Shown piece after piece: positions 24,400-36,382 of a stretch of DNA of 64,000 nucleotides (position 1 is the stretch's first letter; every line of letters begins with the position of its first letter). Under the pieces are notes generated by a model, which saw nothing but the letters and a program-made list of their open reading frames with translations, was not told where the DNA came from and ran no database searches. Position numbers and translations under genes: made by a program. Origin of the DNA: Immersiella caudata (Eukaryota > Ascomycota > Sordariomycetes > Sordariales > Lasiosphaeriaceae); NCBI GenBank assembly GCA_030512335.1, contig JAULSU010000004.1, positions 3,782,001 to 3,846,000 of the forward strand, written 5' to 3'.

Positions 24400-25261
24400 C
24401 AAGCTTTTTGGGATATTCAGCGTTCAGGGGGGTATTTTGGCTGGTTACGCGACGCTCATAACATCCATTGACTGTGGTTTAAATCACATCCCAGGAGAAG
24501 GGATAATGTCGAAATCATCAAGCGGTGTCCATTCAGCACCGAGCGGAGAGGGCGAAGATGCGCTCTTGTAGGTAGATACGGAAGTCAGCTCGAAATAACG
24601 CCCATCATAGACGAGCTTATGACATATCCTCACATCAGCTCCCATTTTTATGAATCCTGAGAGCGGTCACCGCCAGTCACCTAGCCTCGACACGGTATGC
24701 CGAGCGCAAATACCTAGCATGTTGGCTCTCTATTTTGGTACCCCATCAGTTGATTGACCACGCCCCCAAAATAACTTCCTCCAGGAGAACAACGACATCT
24801 CAGTCTTTTGCTACAGTCAACAGAGATCCATTATCATCATCATGATTTCGTCAGGTTGAGTGAGTGCACGACAAATAGAAGAAGAAAACACAGAAAGCCA
24901 TATGTGTAGTAATGATCCCATCTGCAAGTCTTCAATGTTCCCCGAAATCGCAACCCCGCCTTCCTTCGAAGACCCGGCCTCGTGCGAGAGAGGCGCACGA
25001 TGAGATCCTGCTCTTTGGGTGAAAACTCCTTCGCATCACTCTCTTCGTCTGCCCTATCCTCACGCCTGAACCAAGTCTTCCGCGTGTGCTCAGCCGGACC
25101 GGTGTTCCCTCGAGTGATCTCTAACTGTATTCGTAACCATCTTTTTGGTATCCTTTTTTCCTCTTCACGCATTCCGGACTGGGGAAATGGAGGAGAAACG
25201 TGCAATGGAACGAACGGGACAGGCGGTATCGGGAAAGCGAGGTTGAGTATTTTGAACGGAA
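24400..25261. other. Convergent intergenic region
   Basis: Between the 3' ends of Ppg1 and RhoGDI; holds both 3' untranslated regions. No other gene seen. Confidence 0.45.
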
Positions 25262-26290
25262 TTACCAGTCCTTGGCGATGTCGAAGCTCCACTCAAACAT
25301 GAGATGGGTCTTCTTGTCGTCGTCGACGAAACTGGACTGCGCGGTGTAGTGGCCACGGGCGAGCATGCCACTTGGGGCCTCTTCCTCAGCGACTGGAGCG
25401 TGATATCAGTTAAACAGCTGAAAGAGATAGATTGACAACTATTGAGGGGTGGATGACGTACACTTTTTCTCATACACAGGGTTCTTGTCGGTATTGGGCG
25501 CAAAACTACCCTGCCGAAGAAGTCAGCGCCAAAGACCGTGACAATAACATGGAAGAGCACTTACGATCATCTCGCTAGTCTTGCCACCAGGAATACGGAC
25601 ACCCTTGCGCTTGATCGACTGAACGTAGTGAAGACCGCTCAGAATCTCGTGCTGAACCTTGAACTTGGCCGTCATGGTGAACTTGGCGCCCTCCTTGATC
25701 TTGAACGGCTTGTCCTTGAGGGTCTGTTCGCTTCCAGGGGCTGAGAGGTCGACGACAACTGGGTCGCGGCCGGCTGTGTGAAGCGCAAGCGAGTAGATGA
25801 TGCAGACGCGGGGGTCATTAGGATCGGACAAGTCCTTGCCTCCACCTCCAAGGCCGAGGGACTCCTTGTAGCGTTGAAGGGACTCGTCTTCCTGGTCTGT
25901 GGTAGTAATCCCATCGTTAGTGTGACGTCTGAGCATGACCGTGTTCATCGAGTTCATCGAGTTCATCGAGTTCGCGCTTGTGTGCTTGGAAGAAGCGGCA
26001 CACTCGTTGGCTCCATCCGAGTCCATGTCCTCCTCTCCGTCGCCGCCATATCCAGAGAAGCGACGAGGATAAGGGGATCCATATCTCGGGTATGGGGTAT
26101 TCAGAATGCTGTGGTTATGACCGGCGGGAATTTCGGTCAGAGCACGAGGCAACGCGCCATACGGTCTGCCCGGCAGGGTGGCAGCGCGCTGACGTCCAGC
26201 GCCAATGACCTGATCCTCAAGACTTCCCTCGGGAAAATCGGGCTCCACAAACCGTAAGCTGGAGCTACCGGTGGACGACTTGTCGGACAT
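25262..26290 (-). CDS. RDI1: Rho GDP-dissociation inhibitor with extended N-terminus
   Basis: Extracts prenylated Rho-family GTPases (Cdc42, Rho1, Rac) from membranes and holds them in the GDP form in the cytosol. Three exons (26290-25565, 25510-25462, 25392-25262) give 301 residues. The conserved part starts with the regulatory arm (DESLQRYKESLGL, about residue 138), followed by the beta-sandwich that holds the prenyl group (KIKEGAKFTMTAKFKV, LHYVQSIKRKGVRI, GSFAPNT, EAPSGMLARGHYTA) and the end FEWSFDIAKDW. Each splice restores a family motif. Most RhoGDIs are about 200 residues; here about 110 extra residues precede the arm, including Ser-rich text, an acidic run and three MNS repeats. Either this is a real extension or part of exon 1 is a missed intron; the frame is open throughout. 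Confidence 0.9.
25949..25977 (-). repeat. 9-bp in-frame repeat in RhoGDI (Met-Asn-Ser)
   Basis: Three tandem copies of plus-strand GAGTTCATC encode Met-Asn-Ser units in the N-terminal extension of RhoGDI. Confidence 0.85.
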
Positions 26291-29255
26291 TGTGACTTCA
26301 AACGGTGGGCTTGCGATATTGGGGAGAGTCGTCTTTTATGAGACAACAACAAGCTTCCGGTTGGAGGCAGTCGGCACAACTTGCTTCAGGTCGGGAAGGG
26401 TAGGTTGTCATCGACACACAAGATGTGGAGGCAAGCCACGGGTAATGGGGGTAAGTGAAACGAGTGAACAAAAGTTGGATGTAATGCGGCAAAGGAGTGT
26501 GTAGAAGTGAAAGCGTAAATGAGCGACGAGGGTGAGTAAAATGAGTGTTGTTATGTGGAAATATTTGTGAGTTTGTCCGCCTCTGGTCAGAACGGAAAGA
26601 ACGTCGGCGAGGTGTAGTGTCGAGAAGAGAGTGATCGCGCGTGTTTCGGGCGCGTTTCCACAACTCTAGCGCTGCTTAGGCGGGGAGGGGGGAGAAGAGA
26701 TGATGCTTGGGGTTTTTATGTGTTGTTCAGACCGGTGTGGACACGGTGAATGAGTTGATGACCGCAACTTCCCAGACAATTCACCGCTGGAGCACTTGCT
26801 CGCAGCCGTTTTTTTGTCCAGGTTACACCCCGCGGTCGGCTTCTCAGGTGGTTCAGGACCGTGGAACTCTTGCGATTACAGGGCTCGTACGTAACATTGG
26901 AAAGGTGATCGCTGCATTTGTTGACATACCCATTTTCTGATAGTCAGCCAAGCTCTGCTTGGGCTGGGAGATCTTGTAGCCCGAGGTGTTCTCGGGCATC
27001 AGGTCTTCATCGTGGGAGGCCATGGTCGCGATTAGGGCAGCGGGATTGCGGGGTCAGGATTGAGATGACAGGCACGGCTGGCACCGAATCTCAGGCACGT
27101 CGTCGGTATAAACAAGAAGCTTCTCGGTGGTCGTCGGAGAGAGTTGAGGTGGTGTTGGGAGCTTTTATTTGGGCTAGATGGATCGGTGAGGGGTGACCAA
27201 CCTCATGGAGGGGCTCGACCTGAGGGGTCCTCATCGTCCACTTTTCTTTGGCCAGCCAGCCGCCCCCTTGCTACCTGCTGGTGGGGTTCTGCGACGGCAG
27301 CGGCCAAAAGACGCGGGCCCTGAATCATGCTGCAATTGGACCGTCTGCCGACTCTGGAACACAAGCCGATGAGGGCCACTGTCTCGTTCCATCATCAGTG
27401 CTCAGCCAAAGCCAGCGGGTGGGCTGCCAAGCCGTCCCGCTCCTGTTCGGTCGGAAGTGGGTTGCTGGGACGTATCTCCCATAATTAGGGCTCCAGCGGG
27501 CTACGGACCGACGCCGGAGAGCTCCACCTCTTCAAGATGAGATGTTGTCTGCAGTTCTCGACGTCTCTTCGCTCTCTGATTCAATCGCGTTTGCGGTGCT
27601 TTGCAACGGGTGTTCGGGAAATCTAGAAGGAGCCTGGTTTATGCGCCGAAGGGCGCGATCCTGGCACTGATCTGTCGCAGGTGTCGCCGCCAATACTAAC
27701 ACGACTGCACTTGGTTTCGCGGTGGATTTGTTAGTGGAATAATTCCAAGCCCGTTCCTAATTCTTGCGGTGTGCCCACTTGCAACTGTGGACTATGGGCC
27801 CTCTGCGTCATCCCTTTGTCAACGGCGCCAGATATTCCGCAATGGAAGACATGGATTGATGTATGTAAACCCGAGAAGATTACCCCCTTTTCCATATGGG
27901 GCTGTTTGTTTGGGTTTTAGCTCTGTTCGCGATGGGAGGGACGAACATTTCGCCCCTATATCAGGCCGATACCTCGGAGGACCAACCTAGGTGCCTCACC
28001 GCTCTTCCGGCCATTTTCAAACGGCATCGCTTTACCAGCAGCTTCACGGTCTTGAAGACCACCAGTCCCAGTCCCCACAACCCCGCGTTCAGTGTCGCCT
28101 CATCGATTCAGGGGCAAGGCATTCTTCTTAGGTTCACGACAACCTGGGGAAAAATGTGCGCACAGGATAGGGTACCAAACTCGACAAACTCGGATGAGCT
28201 TCCCCACGAAAGCTAGGGTCTGATCGGCGCTGGGCTGAGAAGGGACGTGGCATCCAAGCAATTCGTTTGTTGACAGCTTGGTTTCTGCCGCGTGAACAGC
28301 CTCTGGCCACCCATTCACAGCAATCAATGGCAGGCCTTGCTGGCGAGCCTGATCTTATCGGCGGGGAAGGAAACCTGGAGGGGTGGGTGAAGCGCATGTA
28401 GCGGCGCCCGACCAGCGCATTGCAAAAACAGTGTCAAATCGGAGGCAGAAGCGCCTCACGGCTTCCCAACGCCTTTCGCGCAACTTGGTGGGCTCCCATT
28501 CGCCAAGCTGACCCAGTCTCCCCGCGGAAAAGTGCGCGGAAGCGCGGCGCGCCTGTGTGGGTGACGGGAGCTCACCCCCTTGTCCCTCCGCAAGCTCGAT
28601 GCCTGTTTGGCTCGCGGTTTGGCTGGTGCGGAGTGCAACCCAATCGACCAGTGCGACGCACCGTCCCTGACACAGTCGAGTGAGGTGTCTTCCTCTCGTT
28701 CCTCATCTGGAGGGGTGGTCCGTGACACGGAGAGTGAGCTCGCTAAGCCCATTCTGTCCAACCGGCTGCTCCTATTGAGCCAGCGAGGCATGGTTCTTAC
28801 CCCAGGACCCCCAGCCTCTTCTCCCAATCTATCGCTCATCTCCCCCCAGGTCCCCGAACTAGACTACAGATCGCGCCGGCCGAGAAGATTCAGTGTTCTT
28901 GATCGCATCGCTGGTCTTCAATCGCCGTCCCTGTGTTGCCGAGCACGACTCTCCTTGTATCAGATCAAAATCGGCGCTTTTTTCTTATCGTTATACTTTT
29001 TAGATTTCAGGATTGGACACGCATTGTTCAACGGCAAAACTTTTGCGGGACATCTCTGGGCGCCAGCGTCGCTCCCCAACGGCCCCCTGCGAGTCGCGCG
29101 CAAAGATTTCGCTCCATCGCGACCATCCGCGTTGCGGCCGTCTTCGACCCAGCTCCATCAGGCCGCGCTTCTAAACCGACCAGTACCCCGAAACTACGTT
29201 TCGCGAACACTGGGGACTTTATCTTATCATCATAATTTCTTCTCCGAACACTGCA
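26291..29255. other. Divergent intergenic region
   Basis: Nearly 3 kb between divergent RhoGDI and Bqt4-like genes. Several plus-strand frames exist (a long one at 28580-29323 runs into the Bqt4 first exon) but none starts with ATG and shows a domain; I treat this as promoter and leader DNA. Confidence 0.4.
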
Positions 29256-30688
29256 ATGGCGACCGCGAGGCATCTTCCCGAGCGCCACAACCCTCTTTTG
29301 CTCGAGGATGTCCCATCTCGTAAGACACCCTGCCTGCGCATACCGCTCTGAAGCTGTCATCCTAACACTTGTTTCCTGCTTCAGAATCTGAGCTCGCAAG
29401 CCGTCGCCGGTTGGGCCAGACCCAGCTGACGGCCCGCATGGTCGCAGCGATCCCCGGAGCCGAAGTCGACGCGTCGTCGCTCGGTTGGTTCGACTACGCG
29501 CACCTCCGAGCTCCACTCCCCAAGGGCATCGTGTCGGGCATCTTCAAATCCTCGCCTCCCAGCTACTTCCTTATGCGTCGCAGCCAGGACGGCTACGTGT
29601 CTGCTACCGGCATGTTCAAGGCCACCTTTCCGTACGCCGAGCAGGAGGAGGAGGAAGCTGAGCGCAAGTACATCAAGTCGCTGCCCACCACGAGCCACGA
29701 GGAGACCGCCGGGAACGTTTGGATTCCGCCTGACCAAGCTCTTGCTTTGGCCGAGGAGTATAAGATCCTCCCGTGGATCCGCGCCTTGCTCGATCCCTCC
29801 GACATTGCCATTACGCCTGGTGTGGATAACAGCCCGCCCAAAAAGATCGCTGCTCCCCCCAAGTTCTTCACCGCCCAGCCCACGCTCGCCCCTGCTGCGC
29901 CTGCTCCTACTCGCTCATCGATGCGCACTCGCCGTTCCGTGAGCCCGACCAAGTCGACAGGCAGCACCAAACGTGCCGTCGCCAGCCCACGTAAGCGAAG
30001 AGTGGCGTCTTCGCAGTCATCTGTCGCGACCGAGGCGTCTCCGAGCGAGTCCCAGGCACCTACGCTGGTCAACGGAGAGATCCCGTCTCAGGTTCCTGTC
30101 CCCATCTTCAAGCCCACAGTCGCCAAGATCGAGGCCGAGGATGATATTGTCAAGATTGAGTCGATCGAGAAGGAGCCGGCTGTTGTCCTGCAGCCTGCAG
30201 AGGAGGAGCCAAAAATCAAGGTGCACGTAGATGAAGAGACCAAGCTCGGCAAGCATGGTGAGGAGGTGAAGCACACCAAGGTTGAGGTTGAGGTGCCCCT
30301 TCTCGGCGAGATCCCTTCGGCCGAGGACGCCGCGAAGATGGTAGCAGAGGCCAAGGCCATGGTAGAAGCGGCCGCAAAGGCAATCGCCGAGGACTCGCCT
30401 GCTTCGAGCGCAAAGAGCAAGCGCAAGGCCGACGAGATTGCCGATGACGAGAGTGAGAAGAAGGAGGAGGGTGCGACCGAGCAGCCACAAGCAAAGAAGG
30501 CCAAGACCGAGGTCGAGCTCCGAAGAGAAAAGATCCGCAAGAGGGCTTATTTGGGCCTTGGGGCTACATTTGCCGTTGGTGCTGTTGGGTATGTTGTGAT
30601 GATGAGTCCGAACTTTGGAGCCCTGACTGACTGGAAACACAGTGCGCTGCTCCCCGTCATTGGGCCTTACGTGATGAACGCTCTATAA
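29256..30688 (+). CDS. bqt4: Bqt4-like inner nuclear membrane protein (APSES/KilA-N fold)
   Basis: In fission yeast Bqt4 sits in the inner nuclear membrane and ties telomeres to it. Exons 29256-29319, 29385-30588 and 30643-30688 give 437 residues. The N-terminal domain is an APSES/KilA-N-like fold (FLMRRSQDGYVSATGMFKATFP, quoted in parts: LMRRSQDGYVSATGMF; then GNVWIPPDQALALAEEY). A long middle part is rich in Pro/Ser/Lys with possible nuclear localisation signals (SPRKRR, KSKRKAD, KKAKTEVELRREKIRKR). Splicing out 30589-30642 (GTATGT donor, CTGAC branch, ACACAG acceptor) makes one continuous C-terminal hydrophobic helix, GLGATFAVGAVGALLPVIG, with almost nothing beyond it, as expected for a tail-anchored protein. 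The intron is 54 nt and has no stop, so the unspliced frame is also open. The APSES-like domain here is of the Bqt4 kind rather than the Swi6/Mbp1 transcription factor kind, because no ankyrin repeats follow. Confidence 0.85.
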
Positions 30689-31757
30689 TGGTGATTCTTC
30701 GACATTTTGGTTTGTCCCACTGCAAGAGGGGGCGTCTCGATCGGCACTCAGCAGCCCCTTTTCGTGGCGTTTTGGCTTTGGAGTTGTGACGATCATTCGG
30801 GGAAAACGGGGCGGCGGAAGGCAGCTTTTTTCTTGACTTCTTTCGTTTTGAGAACTGGTTGTACCTTTTTCGGTTTCTCTTGTTTTATATATGCACATAC
30901 CCCCGCGGCAGCCCGCCGCATACACTTTTTTCTCAAAGAGGGAGGCCGAGGAGAGTTTGGTTGGCCTTCTTCCGCGTCCCATTTGGATCGGGGGCCGGCC
31001 GGTTGGATGGGACGCGGTCGAACATGTAAGTAGGTAACATCACACGCCGCAACACCACACACCAGCACAGCACAGCACAGGGCTCCGAATTTGGTACGAA
31101 CGAGGAATGCGGGGACGGAAGCCCACGGCAACTCGACGACGGCCAGCAGGATCCCCACAGATATGCCCTTTGTAATGAATGAAATCGGAACCTATACTCG
31201 CCATTTCCCGTCGCGTGAAGATCGCATGCCGCCTCCATCTGCTCAGCCGTTTCGAGAACGTGTCGGCGTCGAGAAGCCCTCGTCCCAAGCCACGATCTGG
31301 TCCCTGAGCCCCTGAGCCAGCTGTCGGGCCGTTCCAAAGGGGGGGGGCGGATGCGCCCGGTGGGTTCCTTTGTTTGCGATTTGGAGCCTCAAAACCCGGT
31401 TTTGGGGCCAGGGGCCGTTGCGTGACGCGAAGAAACTCGCGTGGTCGTGTTGGCCCGAGACAAAGGCGCTTGTTCCCAACCGAGCTAAGACCACGTCAGT
31501 CCGGCTTGTGCGGGGGAGGCGATCGGTGCGGCAATGGTCGGCTCAACCGACCCAATACCCCCCCCCCCCCTCCCCCCCAATTCCTCCGCTCGGCATTTGT
31601 GCCCGTGAGACCCAGCATTCCAAGGAAGCAGTGAAAGGTTGCAATCGGAATCTGACCGCGATCCTTCTGTTTTTCCTCGATTTTAGTTCTCGTTCTTTCA
31701 TGGGATACTGTTCACCCTCGCTCCCTCACTCATCTTCTTCACTGCCGCTACCCAGTC
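30689..31757. other. Intergenic region
   Basis: About 1 kb between co-oriented genes. No gene supported; a cytosine-rich run lies near 31558. Confidence 0.45.
31558..31578. repeat. Poly-C run
   Basis: Thirteen C, one T, then seven C, about 180 bp before the dehydrogenase start codon. Confidence 0.9.
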
Positions 31758-32877
31758 ATGAAGCCAATGACAAGGTTAGCAGGCAGGGTGGTTCGGGCAC
31801 AGCGGAGGGCTTTTTCCACGACGGCACGAAGGCTGGATAACTATGCCTTTATCGGGCTTGGCCAGATGGTATGCCTACTCTCACGGTGTAGATGAGCAGT
31901 AAACTGACTCGACGCCAGGGCTACCAAATGGCTAGAAATCTCCAAGCCAAGCTTCCCCCAACCGACAGCGTCCGCTTATTCGACATCAACACCGCCGCTG
32001 CCGAACGCCTTTCCCACGAGATGAAAACACAACAAGCTGGCGGCGCAACGACATCCGTAACCACCAGCGCCGCCGATGCCGCCAAAGACGCAGTACGTTT
32101 CCTCCCCCATTCGCCCATCCAACCCGCATAACCCCTCTAACATCCTTCTAGGACACAATCATCACTTGTCTCCCCGAGCCCCAACATGTCAAATCCACAT
32201 ACGCCTCCATCCTCTCCTCCTCTCTCCGACCGCGCCCCCAACCCCGCCTCTTCATCGACCACTCCACCATCGACCCCTCCTCCTCCCGCTCCGTCGCCTC
32301 CACCATCCCCTCCCACCTCGGCTCCTTCGTCGATGCCCCCATGTCCGGCGGTGTCGTCGGCGCCACCGCCGCCTCGCTAACTTTCATGCTCGGCGCACCC
32401 TCGGACCTCCTCCCCCGAATCGAACCCATCCTCCTGCGCATGGGCAAGCGCGTCCTCCACTGTGGTCCCCAAGGTTCCGGGCTCTCGGCCAAGCTCGCGA
32501 ACAATTACCTCCTCGCCATCCAAAACATCGCCACGGCGGAAGCAATGAACCTGGGCGTGAAATGGGGGCTTGATCCCAAGGTTCTGGCCAGCGTAATCAA
32601 CATTAGCACGGGAAAGTGCTGGGCTAGCGAGGTTAATAATCCTGTTCCGGGGGTAATACAGGGGGCGCCAGCGGGTAGGGACTATAAGGGCGGGTTTGGG
32701 ATTGGGCTGATGAGGAAGGATTTGAGACTGGCGGTGTTGGCGGCCAAGGAAGCGGGGGCGAGGTTGGAATTGGCGGACAGGGCGGGGGAGGTTTATGAGA
32801 AAGCGGAGGGAGAAGAGAGGTGTAAGGGGAGGGACTTTTCGGTTGTTTATCGATGGTTGGGGGGCGAGGAGAAATGA
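31758..32877 (+). CDS. 3-hydroxyisobutyrate dehydrogenase, mitochondrial
   Basis: Oxidises 3-hydroxyisobutyrate to methylmalonate semialdehyde with NAD+, a late step in valine breakdown. Three exons (31758-31868, 31919-32092, 32152-32877) give 336 residues. The N-terminus (MKPMTRLAGRVVRAQRRAFSTTARR) is Arg-rich with no acidic residue, a mitochondrial targeting signal with a likely cleavage near FSTTAR. The NAD-binding glycine motif GLGQMG spans the first splice (residues 33-38). The substrate loop DAPMSGG is at 156-162 and the catalytic Lys is K209 in GSGLSAKLANN. The length and these motifs fit the HIBADH branch rather than 6-phosphogluconate dehydrogenase or plant glyoxylate reductases, which share the fold. 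Confidence 0.92.
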
Positions 32878-33299
32878 ACCGGAGGGAGAAAGGGGTGTAT
32901 GAGAGCATTGTATACTGAGAGATGAGTCTGGTTCATTGCAGGCTCTGGGTTGTGAGGTTGCGGGAACTGGGTAAAGGGGTCTGGGTCAGAGAAAGGGCTA
33001 GCTGCTTTGACAAGATAAATGCAGCACTTTGAAAGCACCCCAGTACTAACTTCATGGAAGCAAACCGAACGATCGTCTTGTTGGTTGGTATGATGTCCTC
33101 TACAATATTGCGGTCGGTTTAAACTCAAGCGGCGCTACATTTTAAGTTGAACGTTTCAAACTGCTCCTCAAAAGATCCAATTACTTGGGCAAGACCGTTC
33201 GCCTTTCCAGCTGAACTGTACCAGACACACCTTGTTCGTCCCGAGGAACAGATTTCATAGCGAGCTAGATCCCCTTACCCTTGACACAAGCCCAGCTGG

Positions 33300-34758
33300 G
33301 ATTCATGTGCCTAATTCTTTCCACAAAGTTTCTAATCCTCCAGACCACCAGCCCAGAGTCTGAGGCAAACCAACTGCAGTCAAATTCATCCCGACAGAGC
33401 GTATTGTGCTGCTCATCTCCCACTTTTGCCTGAAGAGAGAGAGAGGTTGAGAGGGTAGTAAGAGGGTTACCGGTGTCTTTGAACTTCGGTGGTTTACCTG
33501 AACCGGTGTGAAATAACCTGGAACGGCCCGGGCATCACCATCAACTTTCCCATCGATATACTGGAAGCTCATTGCCGATGCCCACGATTCAATGCGTAAT
33601 ATCGGTGTGAAGTTCAGCTTGAAACTGGTCCTGCCGATTGACTTTGGTGATATTGGATTCGCTCAGTCTCTCAAATATGCCGCTTGTGCTCTGCAGCCAG
33701 ACTTTGACCTCGCATTCCTGCAAGACAGTAATCTCCCATAGGTTCGCATGTCTTGGGTGTCCCCTCCAACCAGCCCAAGACCAGGTGGGAAAGCCCTCTC
33801 TCCTGTCGGCTGGCTCTTTGAGAATCCAGCAGAGAGTCCTTGAAAATGCCGCCTTACAGGGCGCTTTTTCCAGAGGATAGTCGGGCTTTGGACGTGTTGG
33901 CCAAATGGAATGCTTGATACCTTTGTAGTAGCCCATTGGTACCCCCTCCCCCCCCCCCCCAAAAAAAATGGCGGGTTGGCATTGGGAAGGACCCAAAGGC
34001 GCCCAGAAACATTCCAATGGGACCGTGTTCAGGCAGATCGGTTAAGTATGCAAATCGTAAGCTGTCGACTCCTGGCAGGCGGCGCTGTTGCATTCAAAAT
34101 AAACCTGGTCCTCTGTGAAGAAGAGCCGGCGCCGTGAGAAGAGGCCCTCCTGATATGTTCAGGCCCTGGAACTCCACTTGGACCGCTTGATCTTCGTTAT
34201 AGGATCTTCAAGGCAAGACGCGAGGACTTGCCCGTTGAGATTGATGGCTTGTTGCTCCGTTCGCCAGGTAAGGCCGACATCTGGAAGGCCGAAGGAAGCG
34301 TCGCCACCACATGCCGCGACTTATAGTGACAGTGACGAGGTGGCAGATAATGTCCATTACACTAATTTGGCGGTTTAGATCCTTTGGATCCATTTGGTTG
34401 GTGCAGTACTTATCAACCCATAGATGTCAAAGATCTAACCGGAGCACGACCTGGATTGCATCCGAGATGGTCTTTGGGAGGTTGTCAAGCATCAGCTTTC
34501 CGTTTAACCCAAGATCGTCTACCCCATGAACGGCGTCCCCCCAATATATAGCTCAGGGCGGCAAACGAACCATCCCACTTGTTCGCGCTGGTGATAGTCC
34601 GATTCGGAATCCTCCTTGAGGAGACGGCTAAGGTCGAGCTCGGCACGCTGCTCGCAGAGATCGGTCGAGCTCGTCACGGGAATAAAACCGGGCTCGGATT
34701 CCTGGCTGGTCAAGGCTGGCCGGTTGGCGGATGAGCAAGCGCAGTTGGTATTAAACAT
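33300..34758 (-). pseudogene. Decayed HET-domain gene
   Basis: HET-domain proteins trigger cell death when incompatible fungal cells fuse. A frame starts with a real ATG at 34758 (MFNTNCACSS). In a second frame the usual HET block 1 is seen as FAALSYILGG (near 34550), then in a third frame LPKTISDAIQVV, a TGA at about 34420, and HLWVDKYCTNQMDPKDLNRQI. This is the LP.TI.DAI / YLWVD.YC..Q pair of HET proteins. Further on, EGFPTWSWAGWRG (near 33800) is the C-terminal HET-gene signature seen in many such proteins. At least two frameshifts and one stop lie in the N-terminal part, and a C13-A8 run (33948-33968) disturbs the frame in the middle. I see no way to recover one open frame with introns. 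Confidence 0.75.
33948..33968. repeat. Homopolymer pair C13-A8
   Basis: Thirteen C directly followed by eight A, inside the decayed HET gene; likely a slippage site. Confidence 0.9.
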
Positions 34759-35406
34759 GGCTGTGGGCAGGGCTTGAGAAGTTCGATGTGGTGAGTCAAA
34801 ACCTTGCAGCTGCTTCTATTGGAAAAATGCGCTTATCACTTTGGGATGCAAGCCGTTGAGGTCCGATCACGCGACTTGAAGGTCATTCGCTGCGGCCCGG
34901 CCAGCTGCGACAACCGCGTGCAGGCACCTACCTTCCGCCGCTGGAATGTCTAATGGTGACAGCTGTGGTTGGAACATTTGGACTACGAATGGAGTACAAA
35001 CTTTTGCTTCTTCCTATGGACGATCCTATACTTGGCAGTAAAGGGATGCAAAATTGCTTCTGGCTTGCGCCTCTGCAGCCTCGTCCGTGTCTTGGCTTCG
35101 CGGAGCTGTTACCAATGGCACGGAACTCTCTTGAACCAAGACAAATTCGCCGACAATGTGAAGACACCCAGACCAAAGCCAAATCAAAGTCTTTGCCCAG
35201 CGTTTCAAATGAAGATCCAGCAACTCGGACCAAGTGGAGCTCCACCAGCGTCGCAGAAATGAAGGCTCCATATCATCCCCCAGACGCGAAATTACACCCG
35301 CAAATCCCGCCCAGCTGCCTAACCTCTCCATTCTCCTCGAAAGAAAAGTCATCCCCCCATCCATTCTAACATCCTCCTTCCCCCACGCAAAGTCTGCGCC
35401 GTCTCC
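34759..35406. other. Intergenic region
   Basis: About 650 bp; holds the promoter of the secreted-protein gene at 35407. No other gene seen. Confidence 0.4.
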
Positions 35407-36294
35407 ATGGCACCCGCTCGTTCCTTGCCATCCCTCCTCCTCTCCTTGGCCCTAAGCGCCCAATTCGCCCACGGCCAAATCACCCTCGATCAAATCTACC
35501 CCGACTGGTCCTACACCACATCCCGCCTCACTCCCTCCACCTCCCCCGGCTGCCTCGCCGCCTACCGCGCCCCCATCTCCTGCCCAGAGACCCTCCTCGG
35601 CCTCGCTGCCTCCATGCGCACCATTTTCAAGCCCACCCCTGCCGACATCGACTCCGTCTGCACCCAGTCCTGCGCAGACTCCATCGACGAATACCTCCTC
35701 AACCTCATCACCTCTTGCACCGGCCCCGGAGACGGCGCGACCAAAGTCGTCGGCTCCGGAAACAGCGGGGTGTACGCCGACCCGGAGCCAGTCCACGTAG
35801 TAGGGTGGGTATTACAGTACATCTACTCCCGCTCCTGTCGCAAGGATAACAGCACGGGGGAGTACTGTTACTTCAAGGGCGGCAGCGCGAATAACAAATT
35901 TGCGTGTGATGATAGTTGCAACTTGCAGTTCTATGCGAACGCGCATAATTATCCGGGAGCCGGATGGTTTTTCAACCATTACATGCTGATTGATCAGAGC
36001 AGTTGGTGGACGGAGTATTTTGGGCCGGGGTGGGAGAGGGCGAGGGAGTGTGGTGCGGTGGAGGAACAGCCGAGGTACGCGGATGTGGGGGTCATTTTGG
36101 AGAGTTTGAAGGTGAAGGAGGAGGAGGAGAAGAAGATGGGGAATGGGACGGTGAAAGCCGACGAGGGGGGAAAGGGGAGTGAGACTGGGAGTGGAGGGGT
36201 TGTGGGAGGAGATGCTTCGAATGGAACGGCGCCGGGGACAGTGAAGACGAGTGCAGCCGGGAGGATGAAGAGCCCGTTTGCTTGGATGATCTGA
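35407..36294 (+). CDS. Secreted Cys-containing protein of unknown function
   Basis: Intronless, 295 residues. The N-terminus (MAPARSLPSLLLSLALSAQFAHG) is a clear signal peptide. The mature part has about a dozen Cys, mostly in pairs suitable for disulphides (CLAAYRAPISC, VCTQSCADS, RSCRK...EYCYF, FACDDSCNLQF), and aromatic-rich text (WVLQYIYSRSC, GWFFNHYMLIDQSSWWTEYFGPGW). The C-terminal 60 residues are Gly/Glu/Lys-rich and lack a hydrophobic tail, so a GPI anchor is unlikely. The spacing of the first Cys pairs recalls the non-LysM segments of fungal LysM-containing secreted proteins, but no LysM domain is visible. It faces another secreted-protein gene tail to tail. Confidence 0.75.
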   Translation: MAPARSLPSLLLSLALSAQFAHGQITLDQIYPDWSYTTSRLTPSTSPGCLAAYRAPISCPETLLGLAASMRTIFKPTPADIDSVCTQSCADSIDEYLLNLITSCTGPGDGATKVVGSGNSGVYADPEPVHVVGWVLQYIYSRSCRKDNSTGEYCYFKGGSANNKFACDDSCNLQFYANAHNYPGAGWFFNHYMLIDQSSWWTEYFGPGWERARECGAVEEQPRYADVGVILESLKVKEEEEKKMGNGTVKADEGGKGSETGSGGVVGGDASNGTAPGTVKTSAAGRMKSPFAWMI

Positions 36295-36382
36295 AATTGA
36301 GCGATGGGATGGGTGTTTGAGTGAAACAATTGAATGCTAGATACGCAAGTAAAAAGGGGTGACTAAGGCATTTTTTCGTGTG

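Noticed and set aside
28580..29323. 247-codon plus-strand frame before and over the Bqt4 first exon
   Set aside because: It does not begin with ATG, shows no domain, and overlaps the first exon of Bqt4 in another frame; best seen as leader DNA.
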